Assembly (NCBI GenBank): GCA_963738445.1
Contig: CAVTWS010000011.1
Span: 1 to 64,000, forward strand
DNA: 64,000 bases
Source: CAVTWS01 sp963738445
Lineage (GTDB): Bacteria > Actinomycetota > Acidimicrobiia > Acidimicrobiales > SHLQ01
Direction of reading: 5' to 3'
The position numbers and the translations under genes are program-made. The notes beneath the pieces were generated by a model. That model ran no database searches. It was not told the origin of the DNA and was given only the letters and a program-made list of their open reading frames with translations. This document shows positions 9,105 through 19,078 of the stretch, one piece after another (the stretch's first letter is position 1; each line of letters begins with the position of its first letter).

Positions 9105-11234
9105 TTCAGTCGACCAAGGGGGGAGCGGTGCGGCTCCTCGACGTGCCCGTCCCGGTCCCCGGGCCGACCGAGGTGCTGGTGGCGACCCGGCGCTCCGTGG
9201 TCTCACCGGGCACCGAGCGAGCCGTGCGGGCGCTGGCATCGGCCAGCCTCCTGGGCAAGGCGCGGGCACGCCCGGACCTGGTCCGCGCCGTCGTTCACAA
9301 GGCCCGCCAGCAGGGAGTGATGGACACGGTTCGGGCGGTTCGAGACCGGCTCGACGAGGACATGACGTTGGGCTACGCCGGCTGCGGCGTGGTGGTCGAC
9401 GTGGGTGCGGCGGTCGCGGGCATCCGCCCCGGGATGCGCGTGGCCACCGCCGGTGCGGCCCACGGGGAGTTCCAGATCGTCGCCGGCCTGCTGTGCGCAC
9501 CCATACCGGACGAGGTCGACGACGACTCGGCGGCGTTCACCACCTTGGGAGCCATCGCGCTGCAAGGGTTGCGGCAAGCCGATGTGGGGCCGGGCGGGTG
9601 CATCGCGGTCATCGGGCTCGGGCTGGTGGGCCAGCTCACCGCCCGGCTGGCGGTGGCGTCGGGGCTGCGGGTGGTCGGCATCGACACTCGGCCCGATGCG
9701 GCCGAGCGTGCGGCGTCGTCGTCCGCCGGTGTCGTGGGCCTGGTCGAGGCGGGGTCGGACACGACGGAGAAGGTGCTCGCGTTCAGCCGTGGCCGCGGGG
9801 TTGATGCCGTGGTGATCACCGCGGCCACGCCTTCTTCTGGTCCGGCCCGCCGCGCCGTCGAGCTCGTGCGGGATCGCGGCACGGTCGTCGTCGTCGGTGA
9901 CGTCGGGCTGGAGCTCGAGCGCGGGCCACTGTACGAGCGAGAGGTGACCCTTCGACTCGCGCGCTCGGTACGGTCCCGGGAGATACGAGCCGAGCTACGA
10001 GCAGTTGGGCATCGACCTTCCGGTCGGGTCGGTGCGCTTCACCGCCGGGCGCAACATGGAGAGCGTCCTCGACCTGATGGCCGCGGGTCGGTTGGTAGTG
10101 ACCGACCTGGTGACCCATCGGGTTCCGGTGGCCGACGTCGCCGACGCCTACGAGGCGATCGCCTCCCCCGGCGCGGCTGCCCTCGGGGTCCTCCTCACCT
10201 ATGACGCGGCGGCCACCGTCGGGCCGACCGATCGGCGCCGGGACCTGCCGAACCTCCGGGCGGTCGCTGCTCCCGGGATCGCGCTGCTCGGCGCCGGAAC
10301 GTTCGCTCGACGGACCGTCGTGCCGCTCCTGCGTCAAGCCGGGTTGGACCACCTCGTGTCGGTCGTGTCGCCTTCGGGCACGACCGCCCGCCTGCTCGCC
10401 GACCGCGAGGGGTTCCTTCGGGCCAGCAGCGACGCCGGGGCCGAGGTGAACGCGGCCGATGTGGACCTGGTGGCCGTCGTGTCCCGGCATGACAGCCATG
10501 CCGAGCTGGTGATTGCCGCGCTGCGGGCCGGCAAACACGTCTACTGCGAGAAGCCGCTCGGCCTCGATCACGACGAGCTCGACCTCGTGGAACACGAGAT
10601 GGACTCCCATCCGGAGTGCGCGATGCTGGTCGGCCACAACCGGCGCTGGTCGCCGGCGATCGATGCCGCGCGGGCCGCTCTGGGTGACTCCGGCGGTCCT
10701 CTCGTGATGACCTACCGAATCAGCGCCGGGCGTGTGGCCAGCAACCACTGGTATCGGGACCGGCGCCAGGGGGGCCGGCTGGTGGGCGAGGTCGGACACT
10801 TCGTCGACACCGTCGCTGCGCTGGCGAGCGGACCTCCGGTTCGTTGGTGGTCCAGCGGTGAGTCCAGCACGGAGACGGCGCTCCGGGAGAACCTCGTCGT
10901 GATGATCGAGTTCGCCGACGGATCCACCGCGGTCATCTCCTACGCCGCGGACGGCCACCCGACCACCCCGAAGGAGCGCCTCGAGGTCCTGGGGCGGGGC
11001 CACACCGTCGTCGTCGACGACTTCGCCTCGGTCACGGTCGACGGCAAGCGGGTGTGGCACGGGACTCGTGACAAGGGGCACGCCCGTCAGTTCGCGGAAC
11101 TGGCGGCGGCGATCGGCGGGCGACCGTCGGCGACCTTCTCACAGCTGATGATGGACCGTACCGGGTTGGTCGTGTCGCGAATCGTGGTGGACTGCGCCGC
11201 CCCTGTTGTGTCGTCCACCGGGCCTCCCGCATGA
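9092..11234 (+). CDS. Bi-domain oxidoreductase: zinc-type alcohol dehydrogenase fused to Gfo/Idh/MocA dehydrogenase
   Basis: About 713 residues after removing one extra base at 9968. Residues 1-350 resemble a medium-chain dehydrogenase, with GYAGCGVVVDVG and the NAD-binding run CIAVIGLGLVGQLTARLA. Residues 370-713 form a Gfo/Idh/MocA dehydrogenase with IALLGAGTFARRTVVPLL, the active-site region KHVYCEKPLGLD and GHNRRWSPAI. This fused family recurs in polysaccharide clusters and is thought to oxidise or epimerise sugar intermediates by an internal redox cycle; its real reaction is poorly known. The GTG start is preceded by AAGGGG and lies inside the previous gene. The stop overlaps the next ATG. 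Confidence 0.85.
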
Positions 11235-12427
11235 CGGTGGTGTACCTGCAACAGTCGTCGCTGCACTACGGGGAGGACGGCGTGATCGCCGCCCAGGTCA
11301 TCGCCCGGGCTCGGGCCATGGAGCGGTTCGTGGGCCGAAGCGAGGTGTGGTTCCTCGATCCGGTCCGGACGATGGTGTCGGCCCGGGGGCGTCACGCCGT
11401 GTCGGCCTACCGGCGCCAGTGGCCTGGTGGTGCCATCCGGCGAATACCGTTCTCCGGTCGCATGGGGGCGGGTGCGCCTGGCCTCTCGCTCGCCACGTAC
11501 GGGCGCTTCCGGTCCAGGCTCTCCCGATTCGATCCCCTGATCCTGCACTGCCGGGGCGAGGAGGCGACCTCCGCGGCACTGGAGGCCCGAGGGCGGGGTC
11601 TCGCTGCACGTGTGGTGTGTGACATCCGGGGAGATGCGCTGGACGAGCAGGGGGCCCGGGGCGGTGATCTCGCAGGCACGGCGAGGGTTCGTGATCGTGA
11701 ACACCGGGCGGTGGCCGGTGCTGACCGCGTGGTCGCCCCGTCCGACCTCCTCACGCAGCTGTTGCGTGACCGCTACCCCGAACATGCGGAGAAGATGAGC
11801 ACGGTGCCGAGTTGCGTCGACGGTCCGTCCTTCTCGGCCTCGGCGCGGCGGCACGTGAGGTCGGCGTGGGGCGTTCCTGAACGTGCCGTGGTCATGGTCT
11901 ACAGCGGCAAGCTCAACGCCGAACGGATGCCCGACACGATGGTGGCGTTGATCCGGGAGATGGTGGGGCAGGGGGTCGACGCCCATCTGGTCGCTGTCAG
12001 CGACCGGTTGGAGACGGTCGATCTGCGGGCCTGCGCCGTACGTCAGGGAGTCGATCCCGGCCGGATCCGGACGCTGGCCGCGTCGCGCGATGATGCCTTG
12101 GCCTGGTTGAGCGCCGCCGACGTCGGACTCCTGCTGACGCCGGACGAACCACGATTCCGGGTGAACGCCAGCATCAAGATCGCCGAGTACCTCTCGGCGG
12201 GTCTCCTCTTGGCGGTGACCCCGTGGACCGGGTCGACGGCGGCGCGGGCCATGTCGGAGCGTGTCGGGGTGGCGGTCGATCCAGAACGTGTCGACACCGC
12301 TGCCCGCGAGCTGATGGCGCTCCTCGCCGATCCCCAGGCGCCGGAGCGAGCACGGGACTGGTGTGCTCGCGAGCTCAGCTGGGAGGCGGCCGCGCCCGGC
12401 GTGCTCCGCGCGTACGGCGGGGCCTGA
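11231..12427 (+). CDS. Glycosyltransferase family 4-like protein
   Basis: A 398-residue GT-B protein ending the first operon. Visible parts are a charged N-terminal domain, a central IRGDALDEQG region, VVMVYSGKLNAERMPDTMVA at the domain junction, and a donor half with DVGLLLTPDEPRFRVNASIK and IAEYLSAGLLLAVTPW. The E-x7-E motif is not classical, so this is a divergent GT4 relative. It converges with the gene on the other strand, leaving only eight bases between the two stops; no terminator hairpin is obvious there. Confidence 0.75.
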   Translation: MTVVYLQQSSLHYGEDGVIAAQVIARARAMERFVGRSEVWFLDPVRTMVSARGRHAVSAYRRQWPGGAIRRIPFSGRMGAGAPGLSLATYGRFRSRLSRFDPLILHCRGEEATSAALEARGRGLAARVVCDIRGDALDEQGARGGDLAGTARVRDREHRAVAGADRVVAPSDLLTQLLRDRYPEHAEKMSTVPSCVDGPSFSASARRHVRSAWGVPERAVVMVYSGKLNAERMPDTMVALIREMVGQGVDAHLVAVSDRLETVDLRACAVRQGVDPGRIRTLAASRDDALAWLSAADVGLLLTPDEPRFRVNASIKIAEYLSAGLLLAVTPWTGSTAARAMSERVGVAVDPERVDTAARELMALLADPQAPERARDWCARELSWEAAAPGVLRAYGGA

Positions 12428-12435
12428 CGCCCGGA

Positions 12436-14277
12436 TCAGCCTCGAGCCCGGAGCCAGCGGTCGAGCTGGTAGAGGGCCCACAACGCGCTCCGGCGGGGAA
12501 CGTGGGACCGCTCTGGGTGGCGTGTCGTCGCGATCCAGCGGTCGAGCAGTTGACCGTCGACGTACTGGCGTACCGGGGCGTCGGGTTCGGCCAGCTCACC
12601 GAGTCGCTGCGGTAGGTGGCGGTCGAAGGCCCATTCGGCCAGGGGTGGATCGAACCCGATCTTCGGCAGGTCGACGTGACCGGATGGCAGGTACCGGGCC
12701 GCCACCTGCTTGAGCGCCCATTTGGTGGTTCCGCCGCGCCGCTTCATGGGCAGCGGGAGCGAGCCGGCGAGCTCGACGATGCGGTAGTCGAGGAGCGGCA
12801 CCCGCACCTCGAGGGCGTGGGCCATCGAAGCCCGGTCGACCTTGGCCAGGATGTGATCGGTCAGGTAGGTCTTGACGTCCAGGTAGGTGGCCCGGGTGAC
12901 GGGGTCGGCGGGCCATCGCTCCCAGAGGTCACGGTGCATCGACACCCACGGGGCGAGGTCGGTGCCCATGAGCGTCTGGGCCTCGCCGACGGAGACCGGG
13001 TGACGGCTGGTGAAGGCGCGTTCGAACGGCCCGTCGAGACGGGCCTGCAGCCCCGGCACGCCTCGCCGGTCGGGTGGGAGCCGGCGCGCCCAGGGCGCCA
13101 GGGCCGACGGCGCACCCCGGCCTGACGCCACCGCGTCGTACCACCCGTATCCGGCGAAGAGCTCGTCGCCCCCGTCGCCCGACAAGGCGACGGTGACCCG
13201 GCTCCGAGCCAGCTCGCTCACCACGTGCGCGTTGGCGAGCGACACGCAGTTGAACGGCTGGTCGAAGTGGTCAGCGGCGGCCCAGTACGTGGCCAGCAGG
13301 TCTGCGGTGGCGGGAAGCTCGTGATGGTGGGATCCGACGTGACGGGCGACGGCACGGGCCCGGTCGGTTTCGTCGCGCTCGTGCCCCGGGGTCGTGATCG
13401 TGAAGGTCTCGATGGCCGTCCCGGCGGACCGGGCGAGCGAGGCCGTCACCAACCCGGAATCGACGCCACCGGAAAGGAGCGCACCGAGCGGCACATCGGC
13501 GACCCGGCGAATGGCGACGGCGTCGTGCACCAGGGCGTCGAGCTCGTCGACGATCTCGCGATCGGGGCGCTCATCGTGGGCGGTGAAGGGGGCGTCCCAC
13601 CACGGTTCTGCCGCGCTGACGGCGTTGGGGTCGGGCCAGCGATTCAGGTCGACGGTGAGCAGGTGGCCGGCCGGGAGCTGGTGGATGCCGCGGTACACGG
13701 TGGCGGGGCTGGAGATGTATCCGGCCAGCAGATACTGGGCCAGGGCATCGGACCGCAGTGGGGGGGTACGCCCAATGGCGGCGAGCACGGCCTTGATCTC
13801 GGAGCCGAACACGAACAGACCGTCGCCCGCGAACCAGAACAGCGGCTTGATGCCCAACCGGTCGCGTACAAGGGTGAGTCGTTGTGAGCGCCGGTCGTGG
13901 AAGGCGGCGGCGAACATGCCGTTCACCTGGGGAAATGCGTCGACGCCGTGGCGTTCGAACAGCGCGAGCAGGACCTCGGTGTCGGTGTTCGAGACGAAGG
14001 GCCGGCCTCCGACCTCCATCCGCCGGCGCGTCTCCTGCCAGCCATACAGCTCGCCGTTGTAGCTGATCGCCACGTCGCCGCCGGGACCCATCATCGGTTG
14101 GTGGCCGGCCGGGGAAAGATCGACCACGGACAGTCGCCGGTGACCGAGGGCCATTGGTCCGCGCTCGAGGACCCCGCTGTCGTCGGGCCCGCGGTGGGCG
14201 ATGGTGGGGAGCATCCGCTCCACCAGTGCCCGAGCTCGTCCGGGATCGGTGGCGACGACGCCGGCGATGCCGCACAT
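12436..14277 (-). CDS. Asparagine synthase-type glutamine amidotransferase, copy 1
   Basis: A 613-residue protein with both domains of AsnB. The N-terminal glutaminase starts MCGIAGVV with the catalytic Cys2, followed by HRGPDDSG, GHRRLSVVDLS and SYNGELYG. The C-terminal ATP-pyrophosphatase domain has the PP-loop LSGGVDSGLVTA and GDGGDELFAGYGWY. True AsnB makes asparagine, but copies in glycan loci are usually taken to amidate a carboxylate such as a uronic acid. It is last in a minus-strand operon (copy 2, methyltransferase, copy 1) with a six-base gap to the methyltransferase. No active-site loss is seen. Confidence 0.92.
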   Translation of the reverse strand: MCGIAGVVATDPGRARALVERMLPTIAHRGPDDSGVLERGPMALGHRRLSVVDLSPAGHQPMMGPGGDVAISYNGELYGWQETRRRMEVGGRPFVSNTDTEVLLALFERHGVDAFPQVNGMFAAAFHDRRSQRLTLVRDRLGIKPLFWFAGDGLFVFGSEIKAVLAAIGRTPPLRSDALAQYLLAGYISSPATVYRGIHQLPAGHLLTVDLNRWPDPNAVSAAEPWWDAPFTAHDERPDREIVDELDALVHDAVAIRRVADVPLGALLSGGVDSGLVTASLARSAGTAIETFTITTPGHERDETDRARAVARHVGSHHHELPATADLLATYWAAADHFDQPFNCVSLANAHVVSELARSRVTVALSGDGGDELFAGYGWYDAVASGRGAPSALAPWARRLPPDRRGVPGLQARLDGPFERAFTSRHPVSVGEAQTLMGTDLAPWVSMHRDLWERWPADPVTRATYLDVKTYLTDHILAKVDRASMAHALEVRVPLLDYRIVELAGSLPLPMKRRGGTTKWALKQVAARYLPSGHVDLPKIGFDPPLAEWAFDRHLPQRLGELAEPDAPVRQYVDGQLLDRWIATTRHPERSHVPRRSALWALYQLDRWLRARG

Positions 14278-14283
14278 CGGCGA

Positions 14284-15096
14284 TCAGCGCTCGGCGTCGA
14301 TGAGGAGATACCCGCCGAAGCGGTGCCCGAGGCGACGGATCAGCGGGCGGGGCCAGAACCGGATGGCCAGCCGGGACAGGCGGTCCTGGTACTTGGCCGA
14401 CGGCTCCATGGTGAGCAGGTCGCCCAAGCCGAGTTGGGTGCGAACCTCGACCCGACTGAAGTGGCGTTCGAACATCGTGCGGACCTGTCGGCGGCTGTAG
14501 AGGCGGGTGCCGGGCGACTCGAGGTGCTCCGCGACCACGCGGTGCACCGAGCTCAACCGGCCGCGGAGGAGCCCGTGACGCAGCCATATCAACCCGACCC
14601 CCCACGACCACGTGTGGTAGACGGCGAAACGGGCCGAGCCTCCCGGGCGGAGAACCCGCGCCGCCTCGGCCACGAAGCTTTCGGTGTCGGGCGAGTGATG
14701 GGCCACCCCCCAGCTGTAGACGAGGTCGAACATGTCGGAGGGGAACGGGAGCTGTTCGCCGTCGGCCACCGTCACCCGTGGGGATCGGCCGTCGAGCAGA
14801 AGCCGGTCGGCCGTGTGTCGCACCGAGCTGGGCGCGAAGTCGATGCCGAATGCAACGGCTCCGGCCCGGACCCATTCGAGGTGGTCGGCGCCCATTCCGG
14901 TGCCCATCTCCAGGACTCGGTGGCCCCGCCCGTCAGCGAAACGGGCGAACGGTGCGATCCATGGTTCGAGCCGGTATCGGGCCTCGGCCTGGCTGGCGTA
15001 GTAGGCGGCGCCGTCCCCGTGGGCGTAGCGCTGACCACAGGACTCGGCATCCCAGAAGCCGCTCACGTCCCGTCGGTTCGCGTTGGTTCGGGTCAC
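14284..15096 (-). CDS. Class I SAM-dependent methyltransferase
   Basis: About 270 residues from GTG 15096, which overlaps the stop of the upstream amidotransferase (GTGA). Motif I is RVLEMGTGMGADHLEWVRAG, followed by GIDFAPSSV, a conserved ADGEQLPFPSDMFDLVYSWG segment and GVAHHSP, all typical of Methyltransf_11. A long C-terminal region with WSWGVGLIWLRHGLLRG and paired basic motifs follows. It lies between two amidotransferases, so a role in methylating the same sugar or the amide or acid group is plausible but unproven. Confidence 0.85.
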   Translation of the reverse strand: MTRTNANRRDVSGFWDAESCGQRYAHGDGAAYYASQAEARYRLEPWIAPFARFADGRGHRVLEMGTGMGADHLEWVRAGAVAFGIDFAPSSVRHTADRLLLDGRSPRVTVADGEQLPFPSDMFDLVYSWGVAHHSPDTESFVAEAARVLRPGGSARFAVYHTWSWGVGLIWLRHGLLRGRLSSVHRVVAEHLESPGTRLYSRRQVRTMFERHFSRVEVRTQLGLGDLLTMEPSAKYQDRLSRLAIRFWPRPLIRRLGHRFGGYLLIDAER

Positions 15097-16997
15097 CGGG
15101 TTACCTCCGGGACGTCGACGAATCGGCGCATCCACAGCTCCGTGCAGACGAGGGTGTACACGAGGTACGCGGCGTCGATCTCGCCGCGGTGGTTACGGTC
15201 GACGAGACTGCGCACCGCTTTGGGGTCGAACAGTCCCCGGTCGGCCAAGGACCTCGTCGACAGCACGTCGTCGACCATCGGACGGAGGTCCTCGCGAATC
15301 CATCGCCGAAGCGGGGCGCCGAATCCGGTCTTGGGTCGCGTGAGGATGGCGGGCGGAAGGTCGGCCGCCATGGCGTCACGCAGCACACCCTTGAGGCGAC
15401 GACGGTGTTGCTTGGAACGCTGGGGCAAGGTGGCGGCGAACTCGACGAGATCGGTGTCGAGGAACGGGACCCGCACCTCCACCGCGTGGCGCATGCTCAA
15501 CTTGTCGGTGTAGATCAGGTTGTGGTCGGCGAGGAAGTGCCGCTGCTCGAGGAACAGCATCCGGTTGAGGCGCCGCCGCTCCGACGGGATCTCTCCCAGG
15601 CCGGCGATCAGAGGTCCGATGGCCGAGAATCCGTCCAACGACTGCCGAACGTCTGGGGAGTAGAGCGGGCGGACGACGTCGTCGGTGTGCCAGAGGAAGA
15701 AGCCGGCCAGACGGTCGTCGGCCGACAGGTGCGATGACGCGAGGTACTTCCGGGCTCGACGGATCATCGGGCGGTGAACCGAGCCGTGTTCGAGGACCCG
15801 GCGGGCGCCGCGAGCCATCGGGCTCGGGATGTGACCAGTAAGACCGTCGAGGGCCAGCGCGACGTGACGGGCATAGCCACCGAAAAGATCGTCGCCACCC
15901 GCCCCCGAAAGGAGCACGGGCACCCCGTCGGCGCGTGCGGCGGCGCTGATCCGTTGCACGTTGATGGCCGCGGGATCGGCGATCGGTTCGTCGAGGGCGG
16001 CCACGATCATCTCGGTGTCGGCGATGGGGTCGAGGTCGATGGGGATCTCGCGGAGCTCCACCCCGAACTGGGACGCGGCCTGCCGGGCATAGGGGAGATC
16101 CATGGGATGCTCGTCGGGACGGCCGGAGAGCGCCACGGTGTAGCACGGGACGGGCTCGGTGGCGTGGGCTCTCATCAGAGCCACGATGCTGGTCGAGTCG
16201 ATGCCGCCGGAGAGGAAGGCGCCAACCGGTACGTCGCTGATCATCTGGCGCTCGACGGCTTGGTCGAGCAAACGCCTGGTCTCCCGGGCGAGGTCACGGT
16301 CGGAGAGCTCGAGCTCGGTGCCGTCGAACGTCGAGCGGTACCACTGGTGCACCGAGGTCCGGCCGTCCTCCACCACGATGTGGTGACCGGGCGGCAGCTT
16401 GCTCACTGCCGCGAGCATGGTGTGGGGGGCCGGGCACCAGATGAGGCTGAGGTGCAAGTGGAGCGCCTCGTGATCGATGGTGCGGGGCACGCCGGGGATC
16501 TCGAGCAGGGCCTTGAGCTCGGACGCGAAGGCGAAACCGCCACCGGTCAGCTCGGTCCAGTACAGCGGTTTGACGCCGAACCGGTCGCGGGCCACCAGGA
16601 GCCGGCGGCGCCGGCCATCCCACAGGGCGAAGGCGAACATGCCTTCGAGGCGCGGGAGAAGGTTGTCACCGTGTTCCTCGTACAGGTGAGCGATGACCTC
16701 GGAGTCGCTGTGAGACCGGAACCGGTGCCCGGCCCGTTCGAGCTCGGCGCGTAGGGCCAGGTGGTTGTAGATCTCCCCGTTGACGACGATCTGGATCGAG
16801 CCGTCCTCGTTCGCCAACGGCTGACGGGCGGCGTCGGAGAGGTCGATGATGGCCAGCCGTCGATGCCCGAGGGCCACGCCGGCGTCGGTGTCGACGAACG
16901 TGCCTGAACCATCCGGACCGCGGTGAGCCACCGCGTCGCACATGGACTGGAGGGCGCGTGCGTCGACGGCCCCGACGACGCCGACGATCCCACACAC
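15093..16997 (-). CDS. Asparagine synthase-type glutamine amidotransferase, copy 2
   Basis: A 634-residue protein when started at GTG 16997, chosen because it places Cys at position 2 (VCGIVGVVG) as glutaminase maturation needs. It has HRGPDGSG, GHRRLAIIDLSDAARQP and VVNGEIYNH in the glutaminase domain, then LSGGIDSTSIVALM and SGAGGDDLFGGYARH in the synthetase domain. Both active sites look intact. A TAACCT box lies seven bases before the start, facing a divergent promoter for the aminotransferase operon. The predicted role is amidation of a carboxylate in the surface glycan; the substrate is unknown. Confidence 0.92.
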   Translation of the reverse strand: MCGIVGVVGAVDARALQSMCDAVAHRGPDGSGTFVDTDAGVALGHRRLAIIDLSDAARQPLANEDGSIQIVVNGEIYNHLALRAELERAGHRFRSHSDSEVIAHLYEEHGDNLLPRLEGMFAFALWDGRRRRLLVARDRFGVKPLYWTELTGGGFAFASELKALLEIPGVPRTIDHEALHLHLSLIWCPAPHTMLAAVSKLPPGHHIVVEDGRTSVHQWYRSTFDGTELELSDRDLARETRRLLDQAVERQMISDVPVGAFLSGGIDSTSIVALMRAHATEPVPCYTVALSGRPDEHPMDLPYARQAASQFGVELREIPIDLDPIADTEMIVAALDEPIADPAAINVQRISAAARADGVPVLLSGAGGDDLFGGYARHVALALDGLTGHIPSPMARGARRVLEHGSVHRPMIRRARKYLASSHLSADDRLAGFFLWHTDDVVRPLYSPDVRQSLDGFSAIGPLIAGLGEIPSERRRLNRMLFLEQRHFLADHNLIYTDKLSMRHAVEVRVPFLDTDLVEFAATLPQRSKQHRRRLKGVLRDAMAADLPPAILTRPKTGFGAPLRRWIREDLRPMVDDVLSTRSLADRGLFDPKAVRSLVDRNHRGEIDAAYLVYTLVCTELWMRRFVDVPEVTR

Positions 16998-17108
16998 GCC
17001 CGACAGGTTAGGGTGGCGCCGCGGCGTTCCCCGCCCATGTACGTCGCGCACGGTGGCCGCGGGCCGAGGTGCACGCCAGCGTCGGGTCGGGCCCCTACAG
17101 TGGCCCGA
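16998..17108. promoter_or_regulatory. Divergent promoter with two short-leader -10 boxes
   Basis: On the minus strand TAACCT (17005-17010) ends seven bases before GTG 16997. On the plus strand TACAGT (17096-17101) ends seven bases before GTG 17109. Both match TANNNT, and the spacing suggests transcripts that begin at or near the start codon. No convincing -35 box or operator was picked out. Confidence 0.55.
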
Positions 17109-18248
17109 GTGTTCCGTATCCACCTGTCGCCTCCGGACATCCGTGAGGCCGAGCGCCAGTTCCTCACGGCCGCTTTGGATTCGGGGTGGGCGGCGCCGGC
17201 CGGGCCTGATCTGGCGGCCTTCGAGGTCGAGCTCGGTCGTCGCACCGATTCGGAGCACGTGGTCGCCCTGGCCAGCGGAACGGCCGCCCTCCACCTGGCC
17301 CTGCTCGTGTGCGGGGTTGGTCCCGCCGATCGGGTGATCACCTCGACGTTCACGTTCGCGGCGTCGGCGTTCGCCATCACCTACGTCGGGGCGACGCCGG
17401 TGTTCCTCGACAGCGAGACCACGACCTGGAACATGGATCCCGAGCTCCTGGCCGCCGAGCTGGCGGCGAGCGCAGCCCGCGGCGAGCGGCCGGCCGCGGT
17501 GCTCGTGGTCGACTTGTACGGTCAGTGCGCCGACTACGACGCCATCGTCGAGCTCTGTGAGCGGTACGAGGTGCCTCTCGTCGAAGACGCCGCCGAGGCG
17601 CTCGGCGCCACGTGGAGGGGCCGACCCGCCGGCAGCTTCGGGGCCTTGGCCGCGTTGTCGTTCAACGGCAACAAGATCATCACCACGAGCAGCGGCGGGG
17701 CGTTGGTGTGCCGTGATGCGGCGACGGCCGATCGGGTCCGCTACCTGGCGACCCAGGCCCGCCAACCAGTCGCGCACTACGAGCACGTCGAGGTCGGCTT
17801 CAACTATCGGATGTCGAACCTCCTGGCCGCGTTCGGTCGAGGCCAGCTGTCCACGCTCGACGAACGCATCGCCCGGCGGCGCGAGATCCGGCGAGCGTAC
17901 GAAGCCGCGCTCATCGGCGTGCCCGGAATCAACTTCGCGCCCCAGGACCCTCGGGGTGGGCCGAACCACTGGCTGACGTGCCTCGTGCTCGGCGACGGTA
18001 CCGAGGTGTCGCCGACTGTCGTCGTGGACGCGCTGGCCCGGCACGGAATCGAGGCGCGACCGCTGTGGAAGCCCATGCACCTCCAGCCGGTGTTCGCGGA
18101 GTCGGAGCGGCGCGTTTCGGGAGTGAGCGACGCCCTGTTCGGGCGCGGCCTGTGCCTGCCCAGTGGGAGTTCGATGAGCGATGCCGCCGTCGAGGAGACC
18201 TGCGGGATCGTGGCCGACGTCGTGGTGGCCGGCCCCACCAACCGATGA
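17109..18248 (+). CDS. DegT/DnrJ/EryC1 PLP aminotransferase, EpsN/PglE type
   Basis: About 379 residues from GTG 17109; the family normally begins at this LSPPDI block, so the longer upstream frame was not used. It shows LDSGWAAPAGPDLAAFE, STFTFAASAFAITYVGATPV, VEDAAEALGATWRG and FNGNKIITTSSGGALV, where Lys189 should form the PLP aldimine. This subfamily transaminates UDP-4-keto-6-deoxy-HexNAc to the 4-amino sugar using glutamate, a natural partner for the dehydratase at the left edge. It heads a plus-strand operon with the ABC exporter and starts from the divergent promoter. The stop overlaps the next ATG. Confidence 0.88.
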   Translation: MFRIHLSPPDIREAERQFLTAALDSGWAAPAGPDLAAFEVELGRRTDSEHVVALASGTAALHLALLVCGVGPADRVITSTFTFAASAFAITYVGATPVFLDSETTTWNMDPELLAAELAASAARGERPAAVLVVDLYGQCADYDAIVELCERYEVPLVEDAAEALGATWRGRPAGSFGALAALSFNGNKIITTSSGGALVCRDAATADRVRYLATQARQPVAHYEHVEVGFNYRMSNLLAAFGRGQLSTLDERIARRREIRRAYEAALIGVPGINFAPQDPRGGPNHWLTCLVLGDGTEVSPTVVVDALARHGIEARPLWKPMHLQPVFAESERRVSGVSDALFGRGLCLPSGSSMSDAAVEETCGIVADVVVAGPTNR

Positions 18249-19078
18249 GCTCCGCAGATCATCGTCCGGTCCAGGTCATCGAGCCCCGCCCATCGGGTCG
18301 GGTCCTCCTCCACGACCTGTGGGCGTACCGGTCCGTCCTTCGGGCCCTGGCCCGTCGTGATCTGAAGGGCAAGTACAAGCAGTCCGTGCTCGGTCTGGCG
18401 TGGGCGGTGGCGCAGCCCGCGCTCCAGGTCGTGGTGTTCACGTTGGTGTTCGACCGGTTGGCCGGGGTGTCGACCGGTGATCTCGACTATCCGGTGTACG
18501 CCCTGGCCGGCCTCGTGCCCTACAACCTGTTCCAGCAGGCCGTTTCCACCGGCACACCGGCGTTCGTGGCCGCCCAGGGAATCGTCACCAAGGTCTACTT
18601 CCCTCGCCTGTACACGGTTCTGGCCGGATGCACGACCGCGGTGGTCAATGCCGGCGTGTCGTTGATCCTGCTCGGGGTGGTCATGGCGGTGACGAGGACG
18701 GCGCCCGAGGCCACCTCCGTTTTGGCGGTCGTCCCGCTGGCGCTCACCGGGGCTCTGGCGGTCGGCGTGGCCGCGGCGCTGGGCATCGTCAACGCGCGCT
18801 TCCGTGACATCCAACATGCCTTGCCCCTGGCGCTGAGCCTCGCGGTCTATCTGTCGCCTGCTCTGTTCCCGCTCGACGGCGCTTCGTCGGCGCTTCGTGC
18901 CGCGGCGTGGTTCAACCCGTCGGCGGGCCTGCTCGACTGGTTCCGGACCGCGCTCGTCGGGGGTGAGCTGTACTCCCCGGCCATGACGGGCCTGCACGCC
19001 GGCCTGGCCGTGGTGATCGCTCTGGCCGGCACGTTCGTGTTCGAGCGGGGCCAAGCCCGATTGGTGGACGTCCTGTGA
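18245..19078 (+). CDS. ABC-2 type polysaccharide export permease (Wzm-like)
   Basis: A 277-residue membrane protein with about six hydrophobic helices. The amphipathic N-terminus (LARRDLKGKYKQSVLGLAWA) followed by QPALQVVVFTLVF is the hallmark of ABC2_membrane permeases of polysaccharide exporters. NARFRDIQHALPLAL and SPALFPLDG lie in the later helices. It pairs with the ATPase directly downstream (GTGA overlap) to export a lipid-linked glycan across the inner membrane. The frame is intact. Confidence 0.92.
   Translation: MSSADHRPVQVIEPRPSGRVLLHDLWAYRSVLRALARRDLKGKYKQSVLGLAWAVAQPALQVVVFTLVFDRLAGVSTGDLDYPVYALAGLVPYNLFQQAVSTGTPAFVAAQGIVTKVYFPRLYTVLAGCTTAVVNAGVSLILLGVVMAVTRTAPEATSVLAVVPLALTGALAVGVAAALGIVNARFRDIQHALPLALSLAVYLSPALFPLDGASSALRAAAWFNPSAGLLDWFRTALVGGELYSPAMTGLHAGLAVVIALAGTFVFERGQARLVDVL

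Noticed and set aside
12436..14277. Housekeeping asparagine biosynthesis as the role of the AsnB-like genes
   Set aside because: Four copies interleaved and coupled with glycosyltransferases and sugar enzymes point to glycan amidation; one copy with that role cannot be fully excluded.
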